Positions 54,111-63,073 are shown, counted from the stretch's first letter. The stretch: 64,000 nucleotides of DNA from Clostridium ganghwense (GCF_026735165.1 NZ_JAPQES010000005.1:174829-238828); one strand, 5' to 3'. Numbers and translations: made by a program. The notes: generated by a model not told the origin, from the sequence alone.

Positions 54111-54446
54111 CTAAAGTTCTTTGTTTCTAAAATAGTTTGATCTAAAATACTTTCTTTCTCCATTATCATCTTCTATTAAATACAAAGTAGAATTATTTAC
54201 TGATGGTTTAATATCATATTGTACTGGTACTTTTACACTTAATACATCATATTCTTTATCTTTAGTTAAATTTACTTTAACTCCTAATTTTTCTTGAGTA
54301 TTATTTTTAAAGATTACTTTTTTGATAGGTTTAATAAGTTCTTGTTTCTCTTCCATTTCTTGTATTTCTTCCATACCTTCCATACCTTCTAACTCTTCTA
54401 GCTCTTCTATTTCTTCCATTTCTTGCATTTCTTGTATCTCTTGCAT
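54111..54446 (-). CDS. Glu/Met-rich repeat protein with small C-terminal domain
   Basis: A 111-residue protein in two parts. Residues 1-39 are built almost only of Glu, Met, Gln, Ile, Leu and Gly in short repeats of the EME/IQEM/LEE type, encoded by a repetitive 9-base DNA pattern. Residues ~45-111 look like a small beta-rich domain (VNLTKDKEYDVLSV, LYLIEDDNGERKYFRSNYF) of the kind seen in small SH3-like bacterial proteins. I do not know its function. It has an AAGGAG site and its own terminator. Confidence 0.65.
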   Translation of the reverse strand: MQEIQEMQEMEEIEELEELEGMEGMEEIQEMEEKQELIKPIKKVIFKNNTQEKLGVKVNLTKDKEYDVLSVKVPVQYDIKPSVNNSTLYLIEDDNGERKYFRSNYFRNKEL

Positions 54447-54672
54447 TAATCCAAACTCCTTTTTATAAAATATTTTTGATATTAATTAATATTAAATTAC
54501 TTATTACATTTTAGCATGGACAATATTATATCACCTTTATTCATTTAATTCAAAATTTTATAATGAAAATTATATTAAATGGAAAAGATGTTTTATATAG
54601 AATTGAATTATATCATACTGTTTTGATATAATTATTTTACTATTAACGAAAATGGAGGAATTTAGAATACAT

Positions 54673-55881
54673 ATGAATAAACAAAGTTTAACTAAATTAA
54701 AGCTTTTTTTCATGGGTTTAGATAACAGATTCTCAGAAAATAGTTTTATTTTTAAAAGTATAAATGTAAGTTTTAAAGCTGGTTTAAAAGAATTTAATGG
54801 TCATGGTACTTACGATAATGGAAATATCAAATTTAATTTTAATGGAATTACAGAAACCCAAAACTTAAAGAGTGTATTTGAAAAAATATATAGTGATGCT
54901 GAGAAATTTGATTCATTACAAGTTATCTATAGTGAAAGAGGTACTGATATTTTAATTTGTGCTGACAACAAAAATGTCACTATGAAAAATATAGAAATAA
55001 AAGAAGCTTCCAATAATAATATAAAAAGAAAAGAAAAAACTACTCTATCAAAAGCTGCCTGTCATCATGTAGAAGGAACATCTACTCTACTAAATAGAGA
55101 TTATTACATTAAGGTAGGAAAAGCCGATAGACTTCTCAAAGAGATTAATATAATGACTAAAGACGGTAAAATTAAAAACGATAAGATAAGAAAATATAAT
55201 CAAATAGATCATTATGTAGAACTTTTAGATGGAATCTTTAATAAACTTCCTAAAGATGGAACATTAACTTTACTAGACTGCGGCTGTGGGAAATCATATC
55301 TTTCCTTTGTACTTAACTACTATCTAACAGAAGTTAAAAAGATAAAATGTCATTTTATAGGACTAGATTATTCAGAAAATGTAATTGAATCTTCAAAGAA
55401 AATGGCAAATAATCTTGGTTATAGAAATATGGAATTTCATGCTATAGATATAAAAGATTATGTAGCTGATAAAAAAATAAATATAGTTTTATCTCTTCAT
55501 GCTTGTGATACTGCCACAGATATGGCACTTGCTCTAGGTATAAAAGTAAATGCTGATGTTATTATTGCAGTTCCATGTTGCCATAGAGAACTTTTAAATC
55601 AGTACTCTTATGACCCTTTTAAAAGTATAACAAAACATGGAATTTTGAAATCCAGAATGGCTGATATACTAACAGATGGCATGCGTGCAACTATGCTTGA
55701 AGCTAAGGGATATGATGTTTCTGTAGTAGAATATATATCTCCATTAGAAACCCCTAAAAATCTTATGATTAGAGCCATGAAAGTTAAAGATGAAGATTTA
55801 AAAGCTATGGATGAATATCATAATTTAATGAAAGCTTTAAATGTATATCCTGCTTTATATAAATTTTTAAACCAATGGTAG
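54673..55881 (+). CDS. SAM-dependent methyltransferase, Methyltransf_32-like
   Basis: About 402 residues. The N-terminal ~130 residues have no recognised fold. A middle part HVEGTSTLLNRDYYIKVG and KYNQIDHYVELLDGIF leads into a Rossmann methyltransferase with LTLLDCGCGKSYLSFVLN (SAM loop), FIGLDYSENVIESS, VLSLHACDTATDMAL and the unusual VPCCHRELL, which is typical of the Methyltransf_32 group. The target is unknown; related proteins are thought to act on RNA or proteins. An upstream ATG at 54652 overlaps the GGAGGA site, so I start at 54673, though the spacing is long. It is a single gene between terminators. Confidence 0.82.
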   Translation: MNKQSLTKLKLFFMGLDNRFSENSFIFKSINVSFKAGLKEFNGHGTYDNGNIKFNFNGITETQNLKSVFEKIYSDAEKFDSLQVIYSERGTDILICADNKNVTMKNIEIKEASNNNIKRKEKTTLSKAACHHVEGTSTLLNRDYYIKVGKADRLLKEINIMTKDGKIKNDKIRKYNQIDHYVELLDGIFNKLPKDGTLTLLDCGCGKSYLSFVLNYYLTEVKKIKCHFIGLDYSENVIESSKKMANNLGYRNMEFHAIDIKDYVADKKINIVLSLHACDTATDMALALGIKVNADVIIAVPCCHRELLNQYSYDPFKSITKHGILKSRMADILTDGMRATMLEAKGYDVSVVEYISPLETPKNLMIRAMKVKDEDLKAMDEYHNLMKALNVYPALYKFLNQW

Positions 55882-55925
55882 ATGTAATTTTAAGATTATA
55901 ATACATATATATTCAATATGCAGAT

Positions 55926-55961
55926 AAAGCATGAAGTATTAAAAATAACACTTCATGCTTT
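55926..55961. terminator. Terminator between the methyltransferase and holin-like gene
   Basis: AAAGCATGAAGT and ACTTCATGCTTT form a 12-bp stem around a 12-base AT loop between convergent genes; T follows on the plus strand. Confidence 0.85.
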
Positions 55962-55964
55962 TGT

Positions 55965-56276
55965 TTAAAGTTTAGTGTTTATACCTAATTTTTTTACAAT
56001 ATCATGAATAAAATTAGAACCACGTGAAATTAAAAGTCCAGTTATAATTTCACCTACAACAGTTATTCTACTATTTAACCCCCACATAGCTGGGAAATCC
56101 AATTGATATACTATACTCAATGCGATGCCTACTATAATACTTATACTTCTTAAAACAATATTTTTATATTTAATATTTTTAGTTTTAAAATACCCATCAA
56201 ATACAACTTTTACAAATTCTACCAACACATCTACTAAAGTAGCTGCAAAAATTAATTTAACCAAAATTGATTCCAT
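55965..56276 (-). CDS. Holin-like small membrane protein
   Basis: About 103 residues with three hydrophobic segments (KLIFAATLVDVLVEFVKVVF, LRSISIIVGIALSIVY, TVVGEIITGLLIS) and a C-terminal SNFIHDIVKKLG. This resembles small holin-like proteins found in clostridial phage and bacteriocin loci, but no phage genes are near, so it is a chromosomal orphan. Start at ATG 56276; AAGGAGG lies about 15 bases upstream, a long spacing, and no closer in-frame start exists. Confidence 0.6.
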   Translation of the reverse strand: MESILVKLIFAATLVDVLVEFVKVVFDGYFKTKNIKYKNIVLRSISIIVGIALSIVYQLDFPAMWGLNSRITVVGEIITGLLISRGSNFIHDIVKKLGINTKL

Positions 56277-56355
56277 ATTGAAAACACTATACCTCCTTAT
56301 AAACAAGTAAGGCTATAATATATACTATGCAGTATTCAAATACAACCGTTACAAA

Positions 56356-56392
56356 TAAAAAATAGCACTAATATTAATCAGTACTATTTTTG
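56356..56392 (-). terminator. Terminator after the signal peptidase remnant
   Basis: AAAATAGTACT and AGTGCTATTTT (with one G-U) form an 11-bp stem around a 10-base loop, followed by TT on the minus strand. Confidence 0.7.
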
Positions 56393-56425
56393 TAAAATTT
56401 ATTTCTATATACATATTAAGCTATG

Positions 56426-56587
56426 TTATTCTAATTTATTTGCTGAGAATTTAAAAATATTGAATCTATATAAAGCATGTCGTTTAATATTTTCTATTGG
56501 AATAAACCCTATTTTTCTACTATCAACACTATCTATTCTGTTGTCTCCTAAAACCAAAACATATTTTTGAGAAACTTTAACCTTCAT
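56426..56587 (-). pseudogene. Signal peptidase I remnant (C-terminal fragment)
   Basis: The minus strand encodes 53 residues from an ATG at 56587, containing YVLVLGDNRIDSVDSRKIGFIP, which matches the conserved box E region of type I signal peptidase (GDNRxxSxDSRxxG). The N-terminal anchor and the catalytic Ser and Lys boxes are missing: the frame is closed upstream by a TAA about 50 bp before this ATG. A strong terminator follows. It appears to be a remnant of a deleted sip gene. I saw no complete copy in the window. Confidence 0.75.
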
Positions 56588-56778
56588 TGTTGAATATGTC
56601 TTAATATCCTTATTTTTATTTTAACAATTTATTAATTTGATTTTTGATTCTAATACCATTTCATGGTATTAATTATCAAAACTCTCACTATATATTTTCT
56701 AGAATTGGTTAAATTAAAAATATATCTATATATAAACTAAAATTCTATAAACAAAATTTTATAAAGGAGATATTTATA

Positions 56779-56985
56779 ATGGTATGGAAAAAAGGTAGAA
56801 TTAAATTTGATGATGGTTCTGAATATCCTGCTGAATTATTAGTTAAGTCAAATGGTCAAGTATGGAATGCAAAAATTTATAAAGATAATGGAGTAGTAGA
56901 AGAAGTAGACGTAGAAAATTTCGCAAAAAAACTAGATAAAACTGTTGATGAAGTATATCCCTACACTTATGAATTAGATGACTAA
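56779..56985 (+). CDS. Small conserved clostridial-type protein, unknown
   Basis: A 68-residue acidic protein, MVWKKGRIKFDDGSEYPAEL then AKIYKDNGVVEEVDVENFAKK, likely a small beta-alpha fold. I recognise no family. It has a good AAGGAGATATTTATA leader and a strong terminator, and is free-standing between the signal peptidase remnant and comEA. Confidence 0.75.
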   Translation: MVWKKGRIKFDDGSEYPAELLVKSNGQVWNAKIYKDNGVVEEVDVENFAKKLDKTVDEVYPYTYELDD

Positions 56986-57012
56986 TAGTAAGATATAATA
57001 TCAATGATTGTA

Positions 57013-57052
57013 TAAAATGACCTAGAATCTATTATTTTCTAGGTCATTTTGT
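57013..57052. terminator. Terminator between the 68-residue gene and comEA
   Basis: AAAATGACCTAGA and TTCTAGGTCATTTT form a 13-bp stem with a 10-base loop between convergent genes. Confidence 0.88.
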
Positions 57053-57120
57053 AAATAAAAATGTTAATTTAGGATATACTAACATTGAAAGAAGGTTAAT
57101 AATTACTATTCACTAAAAAA

Positions 57121-57783
57121 TTATCTCACTTCAATTTTATCTTTAAATTTTGCAACGGTCTTTTCTCCAATTCTATTTATCTTTGTTAACTCATTAATTG
57201 ATGAAAAACCTCCATTTTGTTCTCTGTAATCTATTATTTTCTGAGCTGTTACATCCCCTACTCCTGATAAAGTTTTTAATTCTTCCTTAGTAGCAATATT
57301 TATATTAATTTTTCCTTTTTCTTGGCTTCCTGCTGTAGAATGTACCCTATTTAATGTATTAGGTATTTTAGAATTTTTCATTTCATCTTTGCTGTATATA
57401 ACAATACAATCTTCATCATTTAGTTTCATCGAACCATTTACACTATATGTATCAGCATTTGGAGTATATCCCCCAGCTTTTTGAATTAACTCATAAACTC
57501 TACTTCCAAACTTCATTTCATATACATTTGGTTTTCTAACCTGTCCTTTAATTTCCACAATGATTGTCTTGTAATCATTTGAATCAGCTTTGGATGAATT
57601 ATTATCTGAATCTCTTGAATTATTCACAATTACTTCTCCACTTTTATTTCCTATACTCTGCTTTTTAAAAACATTATCACTATTATATGCTTTAGGCTTA
57701 GATGAAAAATACCCAACCACTAAAAAGATTAAACATCCAACTACCATTACTATAGAACCGATTAACTTTTCTTTCTTATCCAT
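57121..57783 (-). CDS. comEA: ComEA-type DNA-binding protein
   Basis: A 220-residue protein with an N-terminal helix (LIGSIVMVVGCLIFLVVGYF), a Ser/Asn-rich linker, a SLBB-type domain (VEIKGQVRKPNVYEMKFGSRV) and a C-terminal helix-hairpin-helix pair (ININIATKEELKTLSGVGDVTAQKIIDYRE and FSSINELTKINRIGEKTV). In transformable bacteria it binds incoming DNA at the membrane. A good AGGAGG-like site precedes the ATG. It is monocistronic, divergent from the carboxypeptidase gene. Confidence 0.9.
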   Translation of the reverse strand: MDKKEKLIGSIVMVVGCLIFLVVGYFSSKPKAYNSDNVFKKQSIGNKSGEVIVNNSRDSDNNSSKADSNDYKTIIVEIKGQVRKPNVYEMKFGSRVYELIQKAGGYTPNADTYSVNGSMKLNDEDCIVIYSKDEMKNSKIPNTLNRVHSTAGSQEKGKININIATKEELKTLSGVGDVTAQKIIDYREQNGGFSSINELTKINRIGEKTVAKFKDKIEVR

Positions 57784-57885
57784 TTCTAATCCTCCAATAG
57801 TTATATCTCATTACCTAAATTATTGACACTTCTCTAGTAATTAATAACTATTGTATATATTTATTTGTCCTTTTATTGACAAACT

Positions 57886-57914
57886 TTGCACTGTTTTTAA
57901 TATTCTGATATACT
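57886..57914 (+). promoter_or_regulatory. Promoter of the D,D-carboxypeptidase gene
   Basis: TTGCAC and TATACT with a 17-bp spacer, 27 bp before the start codon. Confidence 0.6.
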
Positions 57915-57941
57915 ATTCTTATAAAACCTAGGAGGTAACCA

Positions 57942-59237
57942 ATGCGTAAAATATTCATATTCTTACTAACATTTATATTATTCATCTCACTAATATCACA
58001 TAATACAAAAGCAAAAAGCTCACCCCCTAAAGTATCTGCCGATGGTGTAGTTTTAATGGATGCAACTACAGGTGATATTTTGTATTCTAAAAATAAGGAT
58101 TCTAAATATCCACCAGCTTCCACTACTAAAATCATGACCGCACTTTTAGCACTTGAAAACTGTAAGTTAGATGATGTTGTAACAGTAGGTAAAAAACCTC
58201 CTTTTGCCGATGGAAGTAAAATATGTATATTGAAAGATGAAAAATTAACGGTAAAAGATTTACTATATGGACTGCTTTTACAATCAGCTAATGATTGTGC
58301 AGAAGCTCTAGCAGAACACATTTCTGGTTCAACAGAAGAATTTGCAAAACTAATGAATAAACGAGCAGCAGAACTTGGATGTAAAAATACTAACTTTGTT
58401 AATCCCCATGGATTATACGATGATAATCATAGAACTAGCGCTTTAGATTTAGCTTTAATTCTAAAAGAACTAACTAAATACCCTGAATATAAAGAAATAT
58501 CCACTACTTCAATGTACTACATAGAACCAACAGCTAAAAGTAAAGAAAAACGTCCTCTTTGGAATAAAAATAAATTAATTCAAAAAAACTCTAAATATTA
58601 TTACGAAGGATGTGAAGGTGGAAAAACTGGTTATACTATTCAATCTAAACATTCTTACGTAGCTATAGCTTCAAGAAATGGGCAAAGACTTATAGCCATA
58701 CTGCTTCATGACTCTGAACGTACCTATTGGTCAGACGTTAGAAAATTATTTGACTATGGTTTTGATAACTTTACTTTAGAATCTTTTTACTTAGAGGGAG
58801 ATTCTTTAGGCGACTATACTTTAAATGAAAATACCAAAATACCACTTTTATGTGCAGAAAATTTTTATTATGTAAAAGGTAATACTTCTACAGAAGTTCC
58901 TCAGTTTAAAATAAATAATAAAGATTTAAATAAAGAATCCTTTAAAAGAGGTGACAATATTTTAACAGCTGCTGTAACATATAATAATGAAGCTATTGGT
59001 ACTTTAAAAATAGCTAGTGGAGTGAATTATTCACCTAAAAGTTTCTTAATGCCTTTAGGAAATAACTATGATGACAAATTCCTAAATATATTAAAAATAT
59101 CAGGATATGTTGTTTCAGTATTATTAGCAATTGTATTTATCTTAAGAATAAGAAAAAAAATAAGAGATAGAAAAAGAAGAAAAAATAGAAAAGAAAATAC
59201 ACTTTATATGTATAATTCTAAAACTAGAAGCAAATAA
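57942..59237 (+). CDS. D-alanyl-D-alanine carboxypeptidase (class A low-molecular-weight PBP)
   Basis: A 431-residue DacF/DacA-type penicillin-binding protein that trims the terminal D-Ala from peptidoglycan pentapeptides. A signal peptide (IFIFLLTFILFISLISHNTKA) is followed by the catalytic motifs: SxxK in PPASTTKIMT, SxN in LQSANDCAEAL and KTG in GCEGGKTGYT. The C-terminal domain ends in a membrane helix (VVSVLLAIVFILRI) and a very basic tail. The start has AGGAGG. Confidence 0.93.
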   Translation: MRKIFIFLLTFILFISLISHNTKAKSSPPKVSADGVVLMDATTGDILYSKNKDSKYPPASTTKIMTALLALENCKLDDVVTVGKKPPFADGSKICILKDEKLTVKDLLYGLLLQSANDCAEALAEHISGSTEEFAKLMNKRAAELGCKNTNFVNPHGLYDDNHRTSALDLALILKELTKYPEYKEISTTSMYYIEPTAKSKEKRPLWNKNKLIQKNSKYYYEGCEGGKTGYTIQSKHSYVAIASRNGQRLIAILLHDSERTYWSDVRKLFDYGFDNFTLESFYLEGDSLGDYTLNENTKIPLLCAENFYYVKGNTSTEVPQFKINNKDLNKESFKRGDNILTAAVTYNNEAIGTLKIASGVNYSPKSFLMPLGNNYDDKFLNILKISGYVVSVLLAIVFILRIRKKIRDRKRRKNRKENTLYMYNSKTRSK

Positions 59238-59240
59238 ATC

Positions 59241-59290
59241 AAGGTCAGATTACAATAATTATTTCATGTAATCTGACCTTTTGTTCTTTT
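59241..59290. terminator. Terminator between the carboxypeptidase and RluA-family gene
   Basis: AAGGTCAGATTACA and TGTAATCTGACCTT form a perfect 14-bp stem around a 12-base loop, with TTGTTCTTTT after it on the plus strand. Convergent genes on both sides. Confidence 0.92.
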
Positions 59291-59298
59291 ATACAAGT

Positions 59299-60201
59299 TT
59301 ATTTTAGCTTACTTAGAAGTTTATTCATATCTTCTGGTAAATCACATTCTAACTTTAGTATCTCTTCAGTTCTAGGGTGAATAATTTGCAATCTGCATGC
59401 ATGCAAAGCTTGTCTTTCTATGTATTCATCCTCTTTATTTCCATATAGTGTATCTCCATATATAGGATTTCCCATACTATTCAAGTGAACTCTTATTTGA
59501 TGAGTACGTCCAGTTTCAAGAATAAGCTTTATCAAATCAGCATCTTTAAATCTCTTTACAACTTCAAAATGAGTTATACTTCTCTGACCTCTTTCGTCAA
59601 TAATTCGCTTTAAGCTACCATCATCAACTTTGTATATTGGCTTATCTATAACACCATTTTTTTTAGAAAGGTTTCCATGAACTATAGCCAAATAAGTTTT
59701 TTGGAACTCCTCTCTATTCATATCTCTTGCCAAAGACATATGGCTAAAAGCATTTTTAGCAACAAGAATAAGCCCAGATGTATCCCTATCAAGTCTGCTT
59801 ACCAACCTAACTATACACCTTTCACCATTCTCTTTAAAATGATATAAAAGTCCATTAGTCAAGGTTCCACAAGCATAATTCTTTGTTGGATGAACAATCA
59901 TTCCATATGGTTTATTAACAACTATGATATCTTGATCTTCATAGATTATATCTAACTCCATTTTTTCTGGAATAATATCCTGTTCCTCTTCTTTTTCAAT
60001 TTGTACTTCTATTACATCTCCACTTTTCAATTTTGAGAATAATGTTGCTCTATTATTGTTTACTTTAACTCCTCCGTCTCTAACAACCTTTTGAGTAAAT
60101 CTACTGGAAAATCTTACTACACTTCTAAGATATTCATTAAGCTTTAACCCCTGTTCTTCTTCTCTAACTTTAAATATTAATCCAGGGTCTTTACTATTCA
60201 A
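59299..60201 (-). CDS. RluA-family pseudouridine synthase
   Basis: A 300-residue RluD/YhcT-type enzyme making pseudouridine in rRNA or tRNA. An S4-like N-terminus (SRFTQKVVRDGGVKVNN) precedes the catalytic core with the Asp in RLVSRLDRDTSGLILVAKN, plus HQIRVHLNSMGNPIYGDTLYG. The exact target base is unknown. The TTG start at 60201 overlaps the ridA stop region by 8 bp, with GAGG 12 bases upstream. Confidence 0.9.
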   Translation of the reverse strand: MNSKDPGLIFKVREEEQGLKLNEYLRSVVRFSSRFTQKVVRDGGVKVNNNRATLFSKLKSGDVIEVQIEKEEEQDIIPEKMELDIIYEDQDIIVVNKPYGMIVHPTKNYACGTLTNGLLYHFKENGERCIVRLVSRLDRDTSGLILVAKNAFSHMSLARDMNREEFQKTYLAIVHGNLSKKNGVIDKPIYKVDDGSLKRIIDERGQRSITHFEVVKRFKDADLIKLILETGRTHQIRVHLNSMGNPIYGDTLYGNKEDEYIERQALHACRLQIIHPRTEEILKLECDLPEDMNKLLSKLK

Positions 60202-60577
60202 CTATTGCAGTAACCTCAATTTCTAAGAATGCATCCTTTGGAAGTTTTCCTACTTGGAAGCAAGATCTTGCAGGTTGTTCTGAGCTAAAGTATTTTGCAT
60301 ATACTTCATTTACCTTACCAAAATCGTTTATATCTCTTAATAATACAGTAGTTTTTATAACGTTTTCAAATTTAGTTCCTGCTTCTTCTAAAATAGCTTT
60401 TAAATTTTGCATTACTTGTTCTGCTGCATTTTCTATATTATCAGTAACTAATTCACCTGTTTGTGGATTTAGTGGAATTTGACCTGAAGTAAATAATAAA
60501 TTTCCTACCTTAACAGCTTGTGAATATGGTCCTATTGCTGATGGTGCATTTGATGTGTTTATAATTTGTTTTTCCAT
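60194..60577 (-). CDS. ridA: RidA family enamine/imine deaminase
   Basis: A 127-residue RidA protein that clears reactive 2-aminoacrylate and related enamines. Key segments: SAIGPYSQAVKVGNLLFTSGQIP, the Arg in EQPARSCFQVGKLPK and LEIEVTAIVE at the end. TAGGAGG precedes the ATG. It lies between the LCP gene and the pseudouridine synthase. Confidence 0.96.
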   Translation of the reverse strand: MEKQIINTSNAPSAIGPYSQAVKVGNLLFTSGQIPLNPQTGELVTDNIENAAEQVMQNLKAILEEAGTKFENVIKTTVLLRDINDFGKVNEVYAKYFSSEQPARSCFQVGKLPKDAFLEIEVTAIVE

Positions 60578-60594
60578 TTTTAGTCCTCCTAATT

Positions 60595-61863
60595 TTAATG
60601 TTTTTTATTGGCATAATCTTCGCCTAACATAACTATTATATCAAACTTTCCATAATTGTCACTAATTTTTTCAACTTTTTTTACCTCAAATTCTTCTTTT
60701 ATGTAATTAATTTGTTTATTACTAAATCCTTCTAATTGAATTTTTGTAGTATTGCTAGCCTTCCCATTTCCAATAGAAATATTTTTATATCCCTTTTGCC
60801 CTAACTGCTTTCTGAAATGAGCAGCTAATCCTGTTTTCTTAGTACAATTCAAAACTTTTATTTTTATAGCACTTTTATCAAAATTACCACTCATTTTAAC
60901 TACTCTTTCCTCATGAAGTTCTCTTAGAATTTCTTTATTCAAACTTTTATCATAAAGAAAGTAAGAAATACCATTAATATATTGTGAATCTCCTTTTAAA
61001 GTTTGCAGTTCAACTTCATCTGCTATAATAAGTTCATAACCATATTTTATTATTTCATCTGCTGACATATTTGTTTCACAATATTTAGGAAGAGTCATTA
61101 AAATACCAGGTATCCTTGGTATTATTTTAGGACTTTTTAGATTTTCTACAACTTTTTCTATAAATAAATGTTGATTTTCAATTCGCCCAAGATCTCCTTC
61201 TGATAAACCAGTACCATTATTGTTTTTTCTCCATCTAAAAAATTGTTCAGCTTTTTCTCCATCCAAATGTACTGTTTCTCCCTTTTTAAAGTGAATATGT
61301 AAATTTTGAGAATAATCATCATAGTTCATTGTTCTGCTTATTTTCATGTCAACTCCGCCAATGGAATCTATAATTTTTCTAAAACCTTCATAGTTTACTT
61401 TTCCATAATAATCAATTTTTATATCAAGCAGTTTTTCTACTGCATCTATAGCATAAGACACTCCCCCTATAGCATGAGCAGCATTGATTTTAGCATCCTT
61501 CTTATTTATTCTTATTAAAGTATCTCTGGGAATAGATACCACATTTACTAATTTTTCAGCAGAATTGTAGTGAATAAGCATCATTGTATCAGTACGCTTA
61601 GGATCATTCTGTTTTTTAGAAGTTGGGTCTCCTACATCTACTCCTAAAGCTAGTACGTTTATAGAATCATCTATTTTTTCTTCTCTATTTTTTTCCTTTA
61701 TACTACCTTTATTATTTATTATGTGATCTTTAAGCTCTGCATTTTCACTTAACTTTGAAAGGGTATCATATAAATATGTACCCCCTACTACTGCTATACA
61801 TAAAGTTAAAGTTATAAAGACTAATATAATTTTTAGCACTCCACGTTTCCTTTTTTTGCTCAT
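60595..61863 (-). CDS. LCP family protein (LytR-CpsA-Psr) with LytR_C domain
   Basis: About 422 residues. After a basic N-terminus and one membrane helix (ILVFITLTLCIAVVGGTYLY) comes the LCP domain (VVSIPRDTLIRINKKDAKINAAH, DSIGGVDMKISRTM, FFRWRKNNNGTGLSEGDLGRI), which attaches anionic glycopolymers to peptidoglycan, and a C-terminal LytR_C domain (IKIKVLNCTKKTGLAAHFRKQL). It overlaps the yqeK stop by 4 bp (ATGA), so it is part of the nadD-yqeK operon. Confidence 0.93.
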   Translation of the reverse strand: MSKKRKRGVLKIILVFITLTLCIAVVGGTYLYDTLSKLSENAELKDHIINNKGSIKEKNREEKIDDSINVLALGVDVGDPTSKKQNDPKRTDTMMLIHYNSAEKLVNVVSIPRDTLIRINKKDAKINAAHAIGGVSYAIDAVEKLLDIKIDYYGKVNYEGFRKIIDSIGGVDMKISRTMNYDDYSQNLHIHFKKGETVHLDGEKAEQFFRWRKNNNGTGLSEGDLGRIENQHLFIEKVVENLKSPKIIPRIPGILMTLPKYCETNMSADEIIKYGYELIIADEVELQTLKGDSQYINGISYFLYDKSLNKEILRELHEERVVKMSGNFDKSAIKIKVLNCTKKTGLAAHFRKQLGQKGYKNISIGNGKASNTTKIQLEGFSNKQINYIKEEFEVKKVEKISDNYGKFDIIVMLGEDYANKKH

Positions 61864-62441
61864 AACTCCTCCATATGTTTTAAACATAACATATAATTTC
61901 TTGCTTCAATTGTATCACTATGCAAAAGTTGACCATTTTTAATTATATATTTTATTGTATTATTAAATGTTACAATTAGAGCTTCATCTATATCTTCATA
62001 TGTTAATTTTCTTACTTCTTCAACTCCTGGAAAGTTTCTTAAAGGTTCAATATAATCTGCCATGTAAATTATTTTTTCAAGAAGACTCATATTTTTTCTT
62101 CCAGTAGTATGATAGGCTATAGCATTTAATATACTTTCATCATGAATTCCCATAATATTTTTAGAAATGTAGGCACCTACAACTCCATGTAGTAAACTTG
62201 GAGATTTTATGCATACATCATTTATATTATACCCATATTTTTCTGCAATATTTAACATTTCTTGATTTTTTATATTTTTAGCACAATCATGAGCAAGTCC
62301 TGCTATTCTTGCTTTTTCAATATCCACTCCATAAATTTCAGCTAACTTTACTGCTGTATCCCTAACACTTAAACTGTGTTTAAATCTTCTCTCCTTTAAA
62401 TTTTCCTTTAAATATTCAATAATTTGTTCTTCAGACCACAT
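61860..62441 (-). CDS. yqeK: YqeK family Ap4A hydrolase (HD domain)
   Basis: A 193-residue HD-domain enzyme that cleaves diadenosine tetraphosphate symmetrically. HD residues are visible in FKHSLSVRDTAVKLA, GLAHDCAKNI, LLHGVVGAYIS and YHTTGRKNMS. It follows nadD. In many Firmicutes rsfS (yqeL) comes next; here the LCP gene follows instead. Confidence 0.94.
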   Translation of the reverse strand: MWSEEQIIEYLKENLKERRFKHSLSVRDTAVKLAEIYGVDIEKARIAGLAHDCAKNIKNQEMLNIAEKYGYNINDVCIKSPSLLHGVVGAYISKNIMGIHDESILNAIAYHTTGRKNMSLLEKIIYMADYIEPLRNFPGVEEVRKLTYEDIDEALIVTFNNTIKYIIKNGQLLHSDTIEARNYMLCLKHMEEL

Positions 62442-62470
62442 GTATGAGACTCCCCCTTGGTTCTTTTGTA

Positions 62471-63073
62471 TTATCTGTATAATTTCATATCAGTTAACAA
62501 ATAGTTTAATTTTTCTGGAATTAGATAACTTACATTTTCACCTTTTTTGATTTTTTCTCTTATTTGAGTAGATGAAATTTCTAAAATCGGTATGTCTAAA
62601 AATATTATTTCTTTATTATACTTTTTTTCTATACTATTTTTTTGCCTAATTATATCTTCTTTGGTATATCCAGGTCTATTAAAGACTACAAACTTGCAAT
62701 AATCAAGAATTTCTTTCACATTCTTCCAAGAATCTATTTCCATCAAACAATCTACACCTGTTATAAAGTACCATTGGATTTGCGACTGTAGTAATTTAAA
62801 GTGCTTCAATGTTTCATATGTATAGCTTAAATTTTTCTTTTTTATTTCATAATCACTAACCTCAAATTTTTTTTCCTTTTCTATAGTTTTTTTAACTAAT
62901 TGAAATCTTACCTCTGCATCAGTCACTCCTTTGTTAGTCTTATGTGGAGGATTTCCAGCTGGAATAAATATAACTTTCTCCAAACCTAATCTATATAGAG
63001 CTTCATATGCTATATGTAGATGTCCGTTATGAATTGGATCAAAAGTTCCTCCGAATATTCCATTTTTATTCAT
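62471..63073 (-). CDS. nadD: Nicotinate-nucleotide adenylyltransferase NadD
   Basis: A 200-residue NAD-biosynthesis enzyme. The nucleotidyltransferase signature is GIFGGTFDPIHNGHLHIAYEAL, and ISSTQIREKIKKGENVS gives the ISSTxxR motif; PPHKTN is also conserved. It is first in the nadD-yqeK-LCP group; AGAGGAAT precedes the ATG. Confidence 0.96.
   Translation of the reverse strand: MNKNGIFGGTFDPIHNGHLHIAYEALYRLGLEKVIFIPAGNPPHKTNKGVTDAEVRFQLVKKTIEKEKKFEVSDYEIKKKNLSYTYETLKHFKLLQSQIQWYFITGVDCLMEIDSWKNVKEILDYCKFVVFNRPGYTKEDIIRQKNSIEKKYNKEIIFLDIPILEISSTQIREKIKKGENVSYLIPEKLNYLLTDMKLYR

Noticed and set aside
57848-58321. A 157-codon frame antisense to the carboxypeptidase
   Set aside because: The plus-strand frame has a signal peptide and all PBP motifs; the antisense frame has none and no good start.
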